From positions 62,001-126,000 of the forward strand of contig CAVOGG010000010.1 of assembly GCA_963695175.1 (NCBI GenBank): DNA of 64,000 bases, in the 5' to 3' direction. The notes under the pieces are model-generated. The model was not told the origin of the DNA. It saw only the letters and a list, made by a program, of their open reading frames with translations, and did no database searches. Of this stretch, positions 55,370 through 64,000 are shown piece after piece (the stretch's first letter is position 1; each line of letters starts with the position of its first letter). The position numbers and the translations under genes are program-made. The DNA comes from Fodinibacter sp963695175. Lineage in GTDB: Bacteria; Actinomycetota; Actinomycetes; Actinomycetales; Dermatophilaceae.

Positions 55370-55864
55370 ATGAGCGGTCAGGTCGTCGTGCACCACGCAG
55401 GGGATGGCCCGGGGACCTGGGCGATGGGGTCGCTCTTCGAGCACCTGGTCTCGGCCGAGCAGACCGGCGGCACCCTCGGGATGTCGCTCGTGACACAGCC
55501 TCCCGGCATCGCCACACCCCTGCACCGGCACTCACGCGAGGCCGAGGCCCTGCTCGTGCTCGAGGGGGTCATCGAGTACCGCGCGGGCGACGAGACCTAC
55601 GAGCTCACGGCAGGGTCCTTCCTCTACCTGCCCCTCGCCGTGCCGCACGCGTTCCGGATCCGAGGAACCGCCCCCGCGCGGTTCCTCGCGCTCACCGCGC
55701 CCGGCGGGCTGATGGGCCTGTACGACGAGGTGGGCGTGCCCGCGGCCGGGATGCACGTGCCGACCGAGGGCGAAGGGTTGCCGATGGCCGACGAGATCGC
55801 TCGCTGGAACGAGGTGGGGCCCCGCTACGGCCTCGAGGTCGTCGGGCCGCCGCTGCCCGTGTAG
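55370..55864 (+). CDS. Cupin-domain protein (quercetinase-like)
   Basis: 164 residues from ATG 55370, with GGTGGAGG upstream. A single cupin barrel has the metal-site motif ATPLHRHSREAEALLVLEG (His-x-His...Glu) and a second motif PLAVPHAFRIRGTAPARFLA with the last His. It resembles small-molecule dioxygenase-type cupins. The substrate is unknown; the divergent TetR protein may sense it. Confidence 0.85.
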   Translation: MSGQVVVHHAGDGPGTWAMGSLFEHLVSAEQTGGTLGMSLVTQPPGIATPLHRHSREAEALLVLEGVIEYRAGDETYELTAGSFLYLPLAVPHAFRIRGTAPARFLALTAPGGLMGLYDEVGVPAAGMHVPTEGEGLPMADEIARWNEVGPRYGLEVVGPPLPV

Positions 55865-55957
55865 GCGCGGCCGGGCGCCTGAGTCGCAGCCGCTGGACCA
55901 CCCTTCGCGCGTAGAGTTGCGACCCAGGTCACACTCAGCGCAGAGGAGTCCACGAAC

Positions 55958-56443
55958 GTGCGTCAGCGAGGCCCCGCCCAGGCACCGGCACCCGCCCCGG
56001 CGGACCCCGAGCGGGCGGCATCCGTGCGGGCGATCGCCGAGCAGCTGAGCACCCTGCGCGGGCCGCTGCTGCCGGTGCTGCACGAGGTCGTCGCCACCCA
56101 CGGGTACGTCACCGACGACGACGTCCTGGTGGTCGCCGAGGTGCTGAACCTCTCGCGCGCCGACGTGCACGGGGTCGTGACCTTCTACCACGACCTGCGC
56201 CGCACTCCCCCGGTCGCGCACCGGGTCGCGCTGTGCCGCGGCGAGGCCTGCCAGGCGCGGGGGGCCGAGGGTCTGTACGCCGAGGCCGCCGACCGCTGGT
56301 CCGCGACGGCCGCCGTCGAGGTGGGTGAGGTGTTCTGCCTCGGGCTGTGCGCCGTCGGCCCGTCGGGCACGGTCGATGGCGTGCTGCACGCCGCCCTGTC
56401 GCCCGATCGCCTCGCCGCCCTCACCGACGGGTGGCCACGGTGA
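55958..56443 (+). CDS. fdsG: NAD-dependent formate dehydrogenase gamma subunit
   Basis: 161 residues from GTG 55958 with GAGGAG upstream. A NuoE-like helical N-terminus (LLPVLHEVVATHGYVTDDDV) leads to a thioredoxin-like [2Fe-2S] domain with Cys in LCRGEACQARG and VFCLGLCAVGPSG (four ligands). It passes electrons between FdsA and FdsB. It is the first gene of fdsGBAD; its stop overlaps fdsB by GTGA. Confidence 0.92.
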   Translation: MRQRGPAQAPAPAPADPERAASVRAIAEQLSTLRGPLLPVLHEVVATHGYVTDDDVLVVAEVLNLSRADVHGVVTFYHDLRRTPPVAHRVALCRGEACQARGAEGLYAEAADRWSATAAVEVGEVFCLGLCAVGPSGTVDGVLHAALSPDRLAALTDGWPR

Positions 56444-57981
56444 CGACCGCCTGGGTGCCGTGCGACGCCGCCGCGGTCGCCCTCGGTGCAGATGCCGTCG
56501 CCGACGCCATCGCGGCCGCCGGCGTGACGGTGCGCCGCAACGGCTCGCGCGGGATGCTGTGGCTCGAGCCGCTCGTCGAGGTCGAGACCGAGCGCGGCCG
56601 GGTCGGGTACGGCAACATCACGGAGGCCGAGGTCGGGCCGCTTCTCGACGGCGCGCTCGACGACACGGAGCGGTGCATCGGCGTCGTCGACGAGCACGAG
56701 TGGCTGTCCCGGCAGCACCGCGTCTCCTTCGCCCGGGTCGGGGTCATCGAGCCGACCGACCTCGCCGCCTACCGCGATCATGGCGGGCTGGTCGGTCTCC
56801 AGCGCGCCCTCTCGCTGGCGCCCGAGGAGGTCGTCGCCGAGGTGACGGCATCCGGGCTGCGCGGTCGTGGCGGCGCGGGCTTCCCGGCCGGCATCAAGTG
56901 GGAGACGGTGCGCACGGCACCAGCCGACGTGAAGTTCGTCTGCTGCAACGCCGACGAGGGCGACAGCGGCACCTTCGCCGACCGCATGCTGATCGAGGGC
57001 GACCCGTTCACGCTCGTCGAGGGCATGACGATCGCGGCGCTCGCCGTCGGCGCCACCGAGGGGTACGTCTACCTGCGCAGCGAGTACCCGCACGCGATCC
57101 GCACCCTGCGGCGGGCCATCGACATCGCCTACGCGCACGGGGTCCTCGGTGAGTCCGTGCTCGGCAGTGGGCGGCGCTTCGACCTCGACGTGCGGGTGGG
57201 CGCGGGCGCCTACATCTGCGGCGAGGAGACCTCGATGCTCGAGTCGCTCGAGGGCAAGCGCGGCGAGGTGCGCGCCAAGCCCCCGATCCCGGCCCTGGAA
57301 GGGCTGTTCGGGCGGCCGACCGTCGTCAACAACGTGCTGACCCTGGGCGCGGTGCCGATGGTGCTCGCCGACGGCGGCGAGGCCTACGCCGCGCTGGGCA
57401 CCGGGCGCTCGCGGGGCACCCAGGTGTTCCAGCTCGCGGGGAACGTGGCCCGTGGCGGCATCGTCGAGGCCGACTTCGGGGTGTCGCTCGGCGACCTCGT
57501 CGAGGACTTCGGTGGGGGCACGGCATCCGGGCGGCCGGTGAAGGCGGTGCAGGTCGGCGGGCCCCTGGGCGCGTACCTGCCACCGGCGCAGTTCGGCCTG
57601 CCGATGGACTACGAGGCGTTCGCGGATGCCGGCGCGATGGTCGGGCACGGCGGCGTCGTCGTGTGGGACGACACGATGGACGCGTCGGTGATGGCCCGCT
57701 TCGCGATGGAGTTCTGCGCGAAGGAGTCGTGCGGCAAGTGCACCCCGTGCCGCATCGGGTCGACCCGAGGCGTGGAGGTCATCGACCGGATCCGGGCCGC
57801 GTCGGACGACGGGGTGCGGCGCACCCAGCTGGTGCTGCTCGACGACCTCTGCACCACGATGGCCAAGGGCTCGCTGTGCGCGATGGGCGGGCTGACGCCG
57901 ATGCCGGTGCGCAGCGCGCTCGAGCACTTCCCCGAGGACTTCGGGGTGCCTGTGGACGCAGCGGACGGAGCCCGGCCATGA
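56440..57981 (+). CDS. fdsB: NAD-dependent formate dehydrogenase beta subunit
   Basis: 513 residues from GTG 56440. A NuoF-like core has GLRGRGGAGFPAGIKWETV (FMN/NADH), FVCCNADEGDSGTFADRMLI and GAYICGEETSMLESLEGKRG. The C-terminal [4Fe-4S] cluster is in KESCGKCTPCRIGSTRG plus a later Cys. It holds FMN and reduces NAD+ with electrons from formate. It overlaps fdsA by ATGA. Confidence 0.95.
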   Translation: MTTAWVPCDAAAVALGADAVADAIAAAGVTVRRNGSRGMLWLEPLVEVETERGRVGYGNITEAEVGPLLDGALDDTERCIGVVDEHEWLSRQHRVSFARVGVIEPTDLAAYRDHGGLVGLQRALSLAPEEVVAEVTASGLRGRGGAGFPAGIKWETVRTAPADVKFVCCNADEGDSGTFADRMLIEGDPFTLVEGMTIAALAVGATEGYVYLRSEYPHAIRTLRRAIDIAYAHGVLGESVLGSGRRFDLDVRVGAGAYICGEETSMLESLEGKRGEVRAKPPIPALEGLFGRPTVVNNVLTLGAVPMVLADGGEAYAALGTGRSRGTQVFQLAGNVARGGIVEADFGVSLGDLVEDFGGGTASGRPVKAVQVGGPLGAYLPPAQFGLPMDYEAFADAGAMVGHGGVVVWDDTMDASVMARFAMEFCAKESCGKCTPCRIGSTRGVEVIDRIRAASDDGVRRTQLVLLDDLCTTMAKGSLCAMGGLTPMPVRSALEHFPEDFGVPVDAADGARP

Positions 57982-60845
57982 CGATCATCGACGAACCCGC
58001 TCTCGAGACCCCGGACCGCGGCACCCCGGCGGTGCCCGGCGAGGCCACCGCGCACGTGACGGTCGACGGCATCCGGGTGATGGTGCCCGTTGGCACGTCG
58101 GTGATGCGGGCCGCCTCGCTGGCCGGGGTCACCGTGCCGAAGCTCTGCGCCACCGACTCGCTCAAGGCCTTCGGGTCGTGCCGGCTCTGCCTCGTCGAGG
58201 TCGACGGCATCAAGGGCACGCCGGCGTCGTGCACCACCCCGTGCACCGACGGCATGGTCGTGTCGACCCGCACCGAGCAGGTCCAGCAGCTGCGCCGCGG
58301 GGTGATGGAGCTCTACCTCTCCGACCACCCCAGCGACTGCGCCGGGTGCGAACGCGGGTCGTGCGAGATGCAGCGCCTCGCCCACGACGTCGGGCTCGCC
58401 GAGGTGCGGTACGGCCTGGGTGGCGCGTCGCACCTGGCCGAGCCGTCTGACCAGTCGAACCCGTACTTCGCCTACGACCCGGCCGCCTGCATCGTCTGCT
58501 CGCGCTGTGTGCGGGCCTGTTCCGAGACGCAGGGCACCTTCGCGCTCACCGTGTCGGGGCGCGGGTTCGACTCGCGGATCACGCCTGGTGGCACCGACTT
58601 CCTGTCGTCGGAGTGCGTCTCGTGCGGCGCGTGCGTACAGGCCTGCCCGACCGACGCCCTCACCGAGAAGTCGGTCGTGTCACTCGGGATGCCGTCGCGC
58701 ACGGTGGTCACGACGTGTGCCTACTGCGGGGTCGGCTGCTCGTTCAAGGCCGAGGTGCAGGGGTCGGGCGACGCGACGCGGGTCGTGCGGATGGTGCCGT
58801 GGAAGGACGGCGGGGCCAACGAGGGCCACTCGTGCGTCAAGGGCCGGTTCGCCTACGGCTACGCCTCGCACCGCGACCGCCAGCTGGCGCCGATGGTGCG
58901 CGACTCGATCGACGACGAGTGGCAGGTCGTCTCGTGGGACGAGGCGATCGCGCGGATCGCCACCGGGTTCGTCGGGCTGCGGGAGAAGTACGGCGTCGGC
59001 GCGATCGGCGGCATCTCGTCGTCGAGGTGCACCAACGAAGAGGTGTACGTCGTCCAGAAGATGGTGCGGGCGGCGTTCGGCAACAACAACATCGACACCT
59101 GCGCCCGGGTCTGCCACTCCCCCACCGGCTACGGGCTGAACCACGCGTTCGGCACCTCGGCGGGCACCCAGGACTTCGCGTCGGTCGAGCAGGCCGACGT
59201 CATGCTGGTCATCGGCGCCAACCCCACCGACGCCCACCCGGTCTTCGCGTCACGGATGAAGCGCCGGATGCGGGCCGGGGCGCAGGTCATCGTGGCCGAC
59301 CCGCGGCGGATCGACCTGGTGCGCTCACCGCACGTGGAGGCCGCCTTCCACCTGCCGGTTCGCCCCGGCACGAACGTCGCGTTCGTGAACGCGCTGTGCC
59401 ACGTCATCGTCACCGAGGGGCTGTGGGACGAGGAGTTCGTGCGCGACCGCTGCGCGGACGCCGAGGCCTACCTCGAGTTCATCGCCGGCCCCGAGCACTC
59501 GCCCGAGGCGACGGAGAGCGAGACCGGCATCCCGGCATCCGACCTGCGTGCTGCGGCACGGCTGTACGCGGCCGGGCCGAACTCGGCGATCTACTACGGC
59601 CTGGGCGTCACGGAGCACAGCCAGGGCTCGACGATGGTCATGGGGATGGCCAACCTCGCCATGCTCACCGGCAACCTCGGGCGCGAGGGCGTCGGGGTGA
59701 ACCCGCTGCGCGGCCAGAACAACGTGCAGGGGTCGTGCGACATGGGCTCGTTCCCGCACGAGCTGCCCGGCTACCGGCACGTGTCGCGACCCGAGGTGCG
59801 CGAGATCTACGAGTCCCTGTGGGGCGTGACGATCCAGGCCGAGCCGGGGCTGCGCATCCCCAACATGTTCGACGCGGCGATCGGCGGGTCGTTCAAGGGG
59901 CTCTACGTGCAGGGCGAGGACATCGCGCAGAGCGACCCCAACACCCAGCACGTCGAGGCGGCCCTGCGGTCGATGGAGCTCGTGGTCGTGCACGACCTGT
60001 TCCTCAACGAGACCGCCCGGTTCGCGCACGTGTTCCTGCCCGGGGCCTCGTTCCTGGAGAAGGACGGCACCTTCACCAATGCCGAGCGGCGGATCAACCG
60101 GGTGCGCCCGGTCATGCCGTCACGGGTCGGCAAGGACGAGTGGCAGGTCGTGTGCGAGATCGCCACCGCGATGGGCTACCCGATGTCGTATGCCGCGCCG
60201 TCGCAGATCATGGACGAGATCGCCTCCACGACACCGACGTTCGCTGGGGTGTCGTTCGCCCGGCTCGACGCCGAGGGTTCGATGCAGTGGCCGGTGACGG
60301 AGTCCGCCCCGCACGGCACGCCGACGATGCACGTCGGGTCGTTCGTGCGCGGGCTCGGGCAGCTGACCGCGACCGTCTACGTGCCGACGACCGAGCGCGC
60401 CAACCGTCGCTACCCGCTGGTGCTCACGACCGGCCGGATCCTGTCGCAGTACAACGTCGGCGCGCAGACCCGCCGCACCCCTAACTCGACGTGGCACCCG
60501 GAGGACATCCTCGAGATCCATCCCTCGGATGCCGAGCTGCGCGGCGTCGCGTCCGGTGACGTCGTCGAGCTGTCGTCGCGGGTCGGGACGACCCGGCTCA
60601 CGGCCCTGGTCTCCGAGCGGATGCCGGCCGGTGTCGTCTACACGACCTTCCACCACCCGGTGACCGGAGCCAACGTCGTCACCACGGAGAACTCGGACTG
60701 GGCGACGAACTGCCCCGAGTACAAGGTGACCGCCGTGCAGGTCGAGGTGGTCACCGAGGCGGCCCGGGCCGAGGCGAGCGCCGCCGAGCGGGTGCCGGAC
60801 GAGGTCATGGTCGCCGCCACCGAGGCGATGGCCAGGCGGCGATGA
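57978..60845 (+). CDS. fdsA: NAD-dependent formate dehydrogenase alpha (Mo/W-bis-MGD) subunit
   Basis: 955 residues from ATG 57978. The N-terminal [2Fe-2S] ferredoxin has LCATDSLKAFGSCRLCLVEV. A His/Cys3 [4Fe-4S] motif (DHPSDCAGCERGSCEMQ) and two more [4Fe-4S] motifs (CIVCSRCVRAC and CVSCGACVQACP) follow. The catalytic part has the bis-MGD-proximal cluster CAYCGVGCSF, and the active-site region DTCARVCHSPTGYGL holds the metal-ligating Cys and catalytic His. It oxidises formate to CO2, and Fds-type enzymes can also reduce CO2. No molybdenum cofactor or fdhD gene is visible here. Confidence 0.96.
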   Translation: MTIIDEPALETPDRGTPAVPGEATAHVTVDGIRVMVPVGTSVMRAASLAGVTVPKLCATDSLKAFGSCRLCLVEVDGIKGTPASCTTPCTDGMVVSTRTEQVQQLRRGVMELYLSDHPSDCAGCERGSCEMQRLAHDVGLAEVRYGLGGASHLAEPSDQSNPYFAYDPAACIVCSRCVRACSETQGTFALTVSGRGFDSRITPGGTDFLSSECVSCGACVQACPTDALTEKSVVSLGMPSRTVVTTCAYCGVGCSFKAEVQGSGDATRVVRMVPWKDGGANEGHSCVKGRFAYGYASHRDRQLAPMVRDSIDDEWQVVSWDEAIARIATGFVGLREKYGVGAIGGISSSRCTNEEVYVVQKMVRAAFGNNNIDTCARVCHSPTGYGLNHAFGTSAGTQDFASVEQADVMLVIGANPTDAHPVFASRMKRRMRAGAQVIVADPRRIDLVRSPHVEAAFHLPVRPGTNVAFVNALCHVIVTEGLWDEEFVRDRCADAEAYLEFIAGPEHSPEATESETGIPASDLRAAARLYAAGPNSAIYYGLGVTEHSQGSTMVMGMANLAMLTGNLGREGVGVNPLRGQNNVQGSCDMGSFPHELPGYRHVSRPEVREIYESLWGVTIQAEPGLRIPNMFDAAIGGSFKGLYVQGEDIAQSDPNTQHVEAALRSMELVVVHDLFLNETARFAHVFLPGASFLEKDGTFTNAERRINRVRPVMPSRVGKDEWQVVCEIATAMGYPMSYAAPSQIMDEIASTTPTFAGVSFARLDAEGSMQWPVTESAPHGTPTMHVGSFVRGLGQLTATVYVPTTERANRRYPLVLTTGRILSQYNVGAQTRRTPNSTWHPEDILEIHPSDAELRGVASGDVVELSSRVGTTRLTALVSERMPAGVVYTTFHHPVTGANVVTTENSDWATNCPEYKVTAVQVEVVTEAARAEASAAERVPDEVMVAATEAMARRR

Positions 60846-61111
60846 CCGGCTCGCTGCGGGGCGACATCCCTCCGGTGGTGCGGCTGGGCCACGACCTGGT
60901 GCGCAACTTCGAGGCGCTGCCGCCTGACCGGGCTGCGGTCGAGATCGCGACGCACATCCGAAAGTTCTGGGAGCCCCGGATGCGCCAGGAGCTGCTCGCC
61001 CGCATCCGCTGGGGCGATGTGACCCTGCACCCGCTGCTGGTTCGCGCCGCCGAGGGCCTCGTCGACGGCGACGTCGACCGCGCCGTGGTCAGGGAGCCCT
61101 CGGGCGGCTGA
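60842..61111 (+). CDS. fdsD: Formate dehydrogenase delta subunit
   Basis: 89 residues from ATG 60842, overlapping fdsA by ATGA. The FdsD hallmark is VRLGHDLVRNFEALPPDRAA followed by VEIATHIRKFWEPRMRQELL. This small protein supports assembly or activity of the FdsABG complex. It completes an unbroken, fully coupled fdsGBAD operon. Confidence 0.92.
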   Translation: MTGSLRGDIPPVVRLGHDLVRNFEALPPDRAAVEIATHIRKFWEPRMRQELLARIRWGDVTLHPLLVRAAEGLVDGDVDRAVVREPSGG

Positions 61112-61187
61112 TGCGCGAGCCCGGGCGCTCGACAGGGAGCTCGCCGCAGGGCTTTGATGGTCGGATCCCGACTGGTGGAGGTGTGCT

Positions 61188-61466
61188 GTGGCCAAGAACG
61201 GCAAGCGCAAGGCACGGGGCAAGGGCAAGGGCAGCGGCGCAGGCACGGGCCGGTACCTGAGCCCGGGCGTCTACCTCGAGGAGGTCGACAGTGGCGCCAG
61301 GCCGATCGAGGGCGTCGGGACGGCGACGGCTGCGTTCGTCGGGTTCGGAGGCGAGTCCCCCGAGGTGCCACGCACCCGACACCGTGGGCGACGGGTCGCG
61401 GTCGTCGTCGTGCTCGCTGCCGGCGCCGCCCTCGCCGTGCGCGCCTGGCGGCAGGCCCAACCCTGA
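61188..61466 (+). CDS. Microprotein with contractile tail-sheath N-terminal motif and membrane segment
   Basis: 92 residues from GTG 61188, with GGTGGAGG upstream. A Lys/Gly-rich start (KNGKRKARGKGKGSGAGTG) precedes RYLSPGVYLEEVDSGARPIE then GVGTATAAFVGFG. This matches the start of phage and contractile injection system sheath proteins (YLSPGVYVEEV...RPIEGVGT..AAFVG), which in sheath assemblies forms inter-subunit strand contacts. The sheath body is missing. Instead there are RGRR and a hydrophobic helix VAVVVVLAAGAALAVRAW. It may be a remnant, or a membrane-anchored sheath mimic or adaptor. No other sheath or baseplate gene is nearby. Confidence 0.6.
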   Translation: MAKNGKRKARGKGKGSGAGTGRYLSPGVYLEEVDSGARPIEGVGTATAAFVGFGGESPEVPRTRHRGRRVAVVVVLAAGAALAVRAWRQAQP

Positions 61467-61500
61467 CGCACCGCGTGACCCGCGCGACATCCTGCTTCGC

Positions 61501-61711
61501 GCGCCGACCTCAACCCCAACCCGACCTGCCGGTCCCGCGCAACGACGACACCTTCACCACCACCGACGGGGGCACTCGCGCGGTGTTCACCAGCACCTTC
61601 GACTCCGCCGAGGACCTGCAGAGGGTGATCGACATGGGCGTCGAGGAGGGCGCCACCAGCGCCATCAACCAGGTCGACGGCTTCCTGGCGAACACCACGC
61701 AGAACGCCTGA
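61501..61711 (+). pseudogene. SRPBCC/AHSA1-type fragment
   Basis: The open frame ending at 61711 encodes the C-terminal third of an AHSA1-like SRPBCC domain (TTTDGGTRAVFTSTFDSAED, LQRVIDMGVEEGATSAINQV then DGFLA). No start codon or N-terminal beta-sheet is present, so this is a 5'-truncated gene. From 61712 to 61957 I see only the hairpin at 61748 and no gene. Confidence 0.55.
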
Positions 61712-61747
61712 ACTTCTTGAGAACGGCTGCGGGAGAGGCCGATACAG

Positions 61748-61793
61748 CACGAGGTCCACGTCACCGGGCTGACCCGGTTGCGTGGACCTCGTG
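61748..61793. terminator. Hairpin downstream of the SRPBCC fragment
   Basis: CACGAGGTCCACG and its exact complement form a 13-bp stem whose loop itself contains CCGGG/CCCGG. A 15-nt part (CACGAGGTCCACGTC) also occurs at 19165-19179 upstream of the HEARH-motif gene. Confidence 0.55.
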
Positions 61794-61957
61794 TGCGTCC
61801 GAAGGAGCTGTTGCTGCAGGGGGGTGCAACAGTTCCGGTCGAAGCGCGCTCAACGTAGCGCGATCAAGGCCACCTCGAGACCAAAACTGAGGAGGCCGCT
61901 CCGAAGTGTGACGGACATCACTTTGGGTCGCCGCACCCCGTGTCACCACCGGGCGTC

Positions 61958-62401
61958 TCACACGCAGAACTCGTTGCCCTCCGGGTCGCGCATCACCGCC
62001 CAGTGCACACCGAGGTCGGCGTGGCTGTCGACCCTGGTCGCGCCCAGCGTCTCGAGGCGCGTCACCTCGGCCGCCACCCGCTCGCGTTGCTCGTCGAGGG
62101 GCACCGACGGGCCGCCGCCTGCCAAGAGGTCGATGTGCACGCGGTTCTTGACGGTCTTGGCCTCCGGCACCTTCTGGAAGAAGATCCGCGGATGGCCGTC
62201 CGCCTCGATCGCCGAGGCGTCGTTCCACCGCTCCTCCGGCACATCGTTGGCGGCGAGGAACGCCGGCCAGTCGGCGAAGTCACCTGGTGGCGCGGGCACG
62301 GCATACCCGCGCTCGGCGAGCGCGGACGCCCAGAACAGCGCGAGCGCGCCGGGGTCGGCGGCGTCGAAGACGACCTGGATGGGAGCTGTCGATCGGTCCA
62401 T
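61958..62401 (-). CDS. VOC (glyoxalase-like) family protein
   Basis: 147 residues from ATG 62401. A single vicinal-oxygen-chelate domain: IQVVFDAADPGALALFWASA, KNRVHIDLLAGGG and the end HWAVMRDPEGNEFCV, with the DPEGNEFC Glu metal ligand. The reaction is unknown; such short proteins are often bleomycin-resistance- or glyoxalase-like dimers. Confidence 0.88.
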   Translation of the reverse strand: MDRSTAPIQVVFDAADPGALALFWASALAERGYAVPAPPGDFADWPAFLAANDVPEERWNDASAIEADGHPRIFFQKVPEAKTVKNRVHIDLLAGGGPSVPLDEQRERVAAEVTRLETLGATRVDSHADLGVHWAVMRDPEGNEFCV

Positions 62402-62539
62402 CTCGGCAGTGTGCCGCCGCCCACCGACAGGCGGGGCGACACGCACCACCCGATCCGGCTTCCGCACGGCCCTCCCCGGCGCTACCATCATCGGTTCGCC
62501 AGTATGCGAACCAACCCACAGATGAGAGGCGGATCCGCC

Positions 62540-64000
62540 GTGCCTGCGCCGACCGCCGACACCCCCGAGGCCACCGCACCACCACCACCAGCACCACCGA
62601 CGAGGTGCTGGCCCGCGAACAGGCCCACCTCGACCACGCCCGCGCCGAGCTGCGCCGGATGCGCGAGAACACCGACCGGCTCGACGCCGCCAAGGCGACC
62701 GACGCCTGGACGAGCGAGCTGCTCGGGCGGGTGCTGGCCCGCCGCGTGGCCTCCCTGCAGGACGACCCGCGCACCACCTTGTTCTTCGGCCGGATCGACA
62801 CCCGCACCGAGCACGGGGCGGAGACCTTCCACATCGGGCGACGGCACGTCTCCGACGACCGCGGGGACCCGGTCGTCGTCGACTGGCGCGCCCCCATCTC
62901 CACCGCCTTCTACCGGGCCTCCCCTACTGCGCCGATGGGCGTCGAGCTGCGTCGCCGGTTCGGAGTCGACCGCGGCCGGCTCACCGCGTACGAGGACGAA
63001 CGCCTGGCGGCCGGCGACGCCACCGGGCACAGCGGCATCCTCGCCGCCGAGATCGAGCGGCCCCGCTCCGGCCCGATGCGCGACATCGTGTCGACGATCC
63101 AGCCCGAGCAGGACGAGATCGTGCGTAGCGACATCGGCACCAGCATCTGCGTGCAGGGCGCCCCGGGCACCGGGAAGACCGCCGTCGGCCTGCACCGCGC
63201 CGCATGGCTGCTCTACTCCTTCCGCGCGCAGCTCGACCGGTCCGGCGTGCTCGTCATCGGCCCCAACCGGGCGTTCCTCGACCACATCGGCGCGGTGCTC
63301 CCCTCGCTCGGCGAGGCCCGGGTCGGTCACGCGACGATCGACACGCTGCTCGCGCACGGCCGGGTGCGCGCCGAGGACACCACGGAGGTCGCGATCCTCA
63401 AGGGCGACGCACGGCTCGCCGAGGTGCTGCACCGCGCCGTCTGGGCGCACGTCGGTCGCGCTGACGACGCGCTGGTCGTCCCGCGGGGGTCACGACGCTG
63501 GCGGGTGCCCTCGTACGAGATCCAGGACGAGCTCGACGCACTGATCGCGCGCGGGGTGCGCTACTCCGCCGCCCGCACCCTGCTCCCCCAACGTCTTGCC
63601 CACCACGTGCTCCTGCAGATGGAGCGCTCCGGCGACGCCCCTGACGACCGCGTGCAGGACACCGTGGCCCGGGCGGCGCCGGTGGCCGCCTACGTCCGCG
63701 GGCTCTGGCCGGCGCTCGACCCGGCCGCCGTCGTGTTCCGGCTCTTCTCGGATGCCGCGACGCTCACCGCCGCGGCGGACGGCATCCTGACGGCCGATGA
63801 GCAGCGGATGCTGCTGTGGGACAACCCACCTCGCACGAAGGGCGCCGCGCGGTGGAGCCGGGCGGACCTGGCCCTGCTCGACGAGGTGGGCGACCTGCTC
63901 GACCGCACGCCGAGCCTCGGACACGTGGTGCTCGACGAGGCGCAGGACCTCTCCCCGATGCAGCTGCGGGCCGTCGGCCGCCGCGCGTCCACCGGGTCGC
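62540..64000 (+). CDS. HelD-like RNA polymerase-associated ATPase (incomplete, frame shift near start)
   Basis: The gene runs off the right edge. The conserved body reads LAREQAHLDHARAELRRMRE, then PVVVDWRAPISTAFYRASPT and the Walker A ICVQGAPGTGKTAVGLHRAA. The Walker B region VVLDEAQDLSPMQLRAVG is just before 64000. This is the UvrD-like SF1 HelD family that rescues stalled RNA polymerase. The frame from GTG 62540 (VPAPTADTPEAT) shifts in the CCACCA run near 62575-62590 before the conserved part. GTG 62605 would start in frame but inside the conserved region, so an indel is preferred. Confidence 0.85.

Overview
This window is very GC-rich, dense with genes and rich in GTG starts. Its conserved blocks (obg-rpmA-rplU-rne, rimP-nusA-ylxR-infB, rbfA-truB-ribF, rpsO-pnp, dapB) have actinobacterial sequences. 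It most resembles a member of the Micrococcales, perhaps Intrasporangiaceae; that is inferred from protein flavour and cannot be proved here. No rRNA, tRNA, CRISPR array or intact transposase was seen. At least ten genes read well only if one base is removed or added, including rne and truB, so the sequence probably contains assembly indels. Such genes are annotated as one locus with the break stated.

Layout. 0-5.2 kb (minus): obg (start only), rpmA, rplU, rne and a TIGR03936 gene. 5.3-8.0 kb: a class III aminotransferase, a 102-bp near-perfect palindrome, an RCC1-repeat remnant and a double-hotdog thioesterase separate TIGR03936 from its usual neighbour, the TIGR03960 radical SAM gene (8.1-10.1 kb). 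10.1-15.6 kb: a DinB remnant, a flavin disulfide oxidoreductase, a PIMT-like methyltransferase, a long-chain acyl-CoA ligase and a RodA/FtsW protein. 15.6-27.7 kb (minus): ribF, truB, rbfA, infB, ylxR, nusA, rimP, with a 4.7-kb insert between rbfA and infB. The insert holds a large LuxR/MalT-like ATPase regulator and three small genes. Two of those genes share a tandem CTAAGG promoter element with the same 22-bp spacing.

27.8-34.7 kb: a DUF4439 lipoprotein, an APH(6)-like kinase, a DUF255 thioredoxin-fold protein, an SMP-30-like gene bracketed by direct repeats, and a DUF222/HNH (13E12-type) gene. 34.9-39.9 kb: a cyclic-nucleotide-binding protein coupled to a carrier with HEAT-like repeats, then a membrane protein with a degenerate sigma-like N-terminus. 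40-46.3 kb: an SRPBCC protein, an alditol oxidase-like flavoprotein, two GNAT acetyltransferases, OsmC, an enoyl-CoA hydratase and AzlCD. 46.3-51.3 kb (minus): a sirohydrochlorin chelatase-like gene, fused CysG-type cobA, dapB and a four-gene operon resembling type VII (ESX) secretion accessory/substrate genes. 51.7-54.5 kb: pnp and rpsO.

54.7-64 kb: a TetR gene divergent from a cupin gene, a complete coupled fdsGBAD operon (NAD-dependent molybdenum/tungsten formate dehydrogenase), a microprotein carrying only the N-terminal motif of contractile tail sheath plus a membrane segment, an SRPBCC remnant, a VOC protein and the start of a HelD-like gene.

Two signals cut across the genes. The octamer GGATGCCG/CGGCATCC occurs about 70 times by hand count, against roughly five expected from composition, and is absent from about 17.8-25.2 kb. 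Most frameshifts fit one surplus base.
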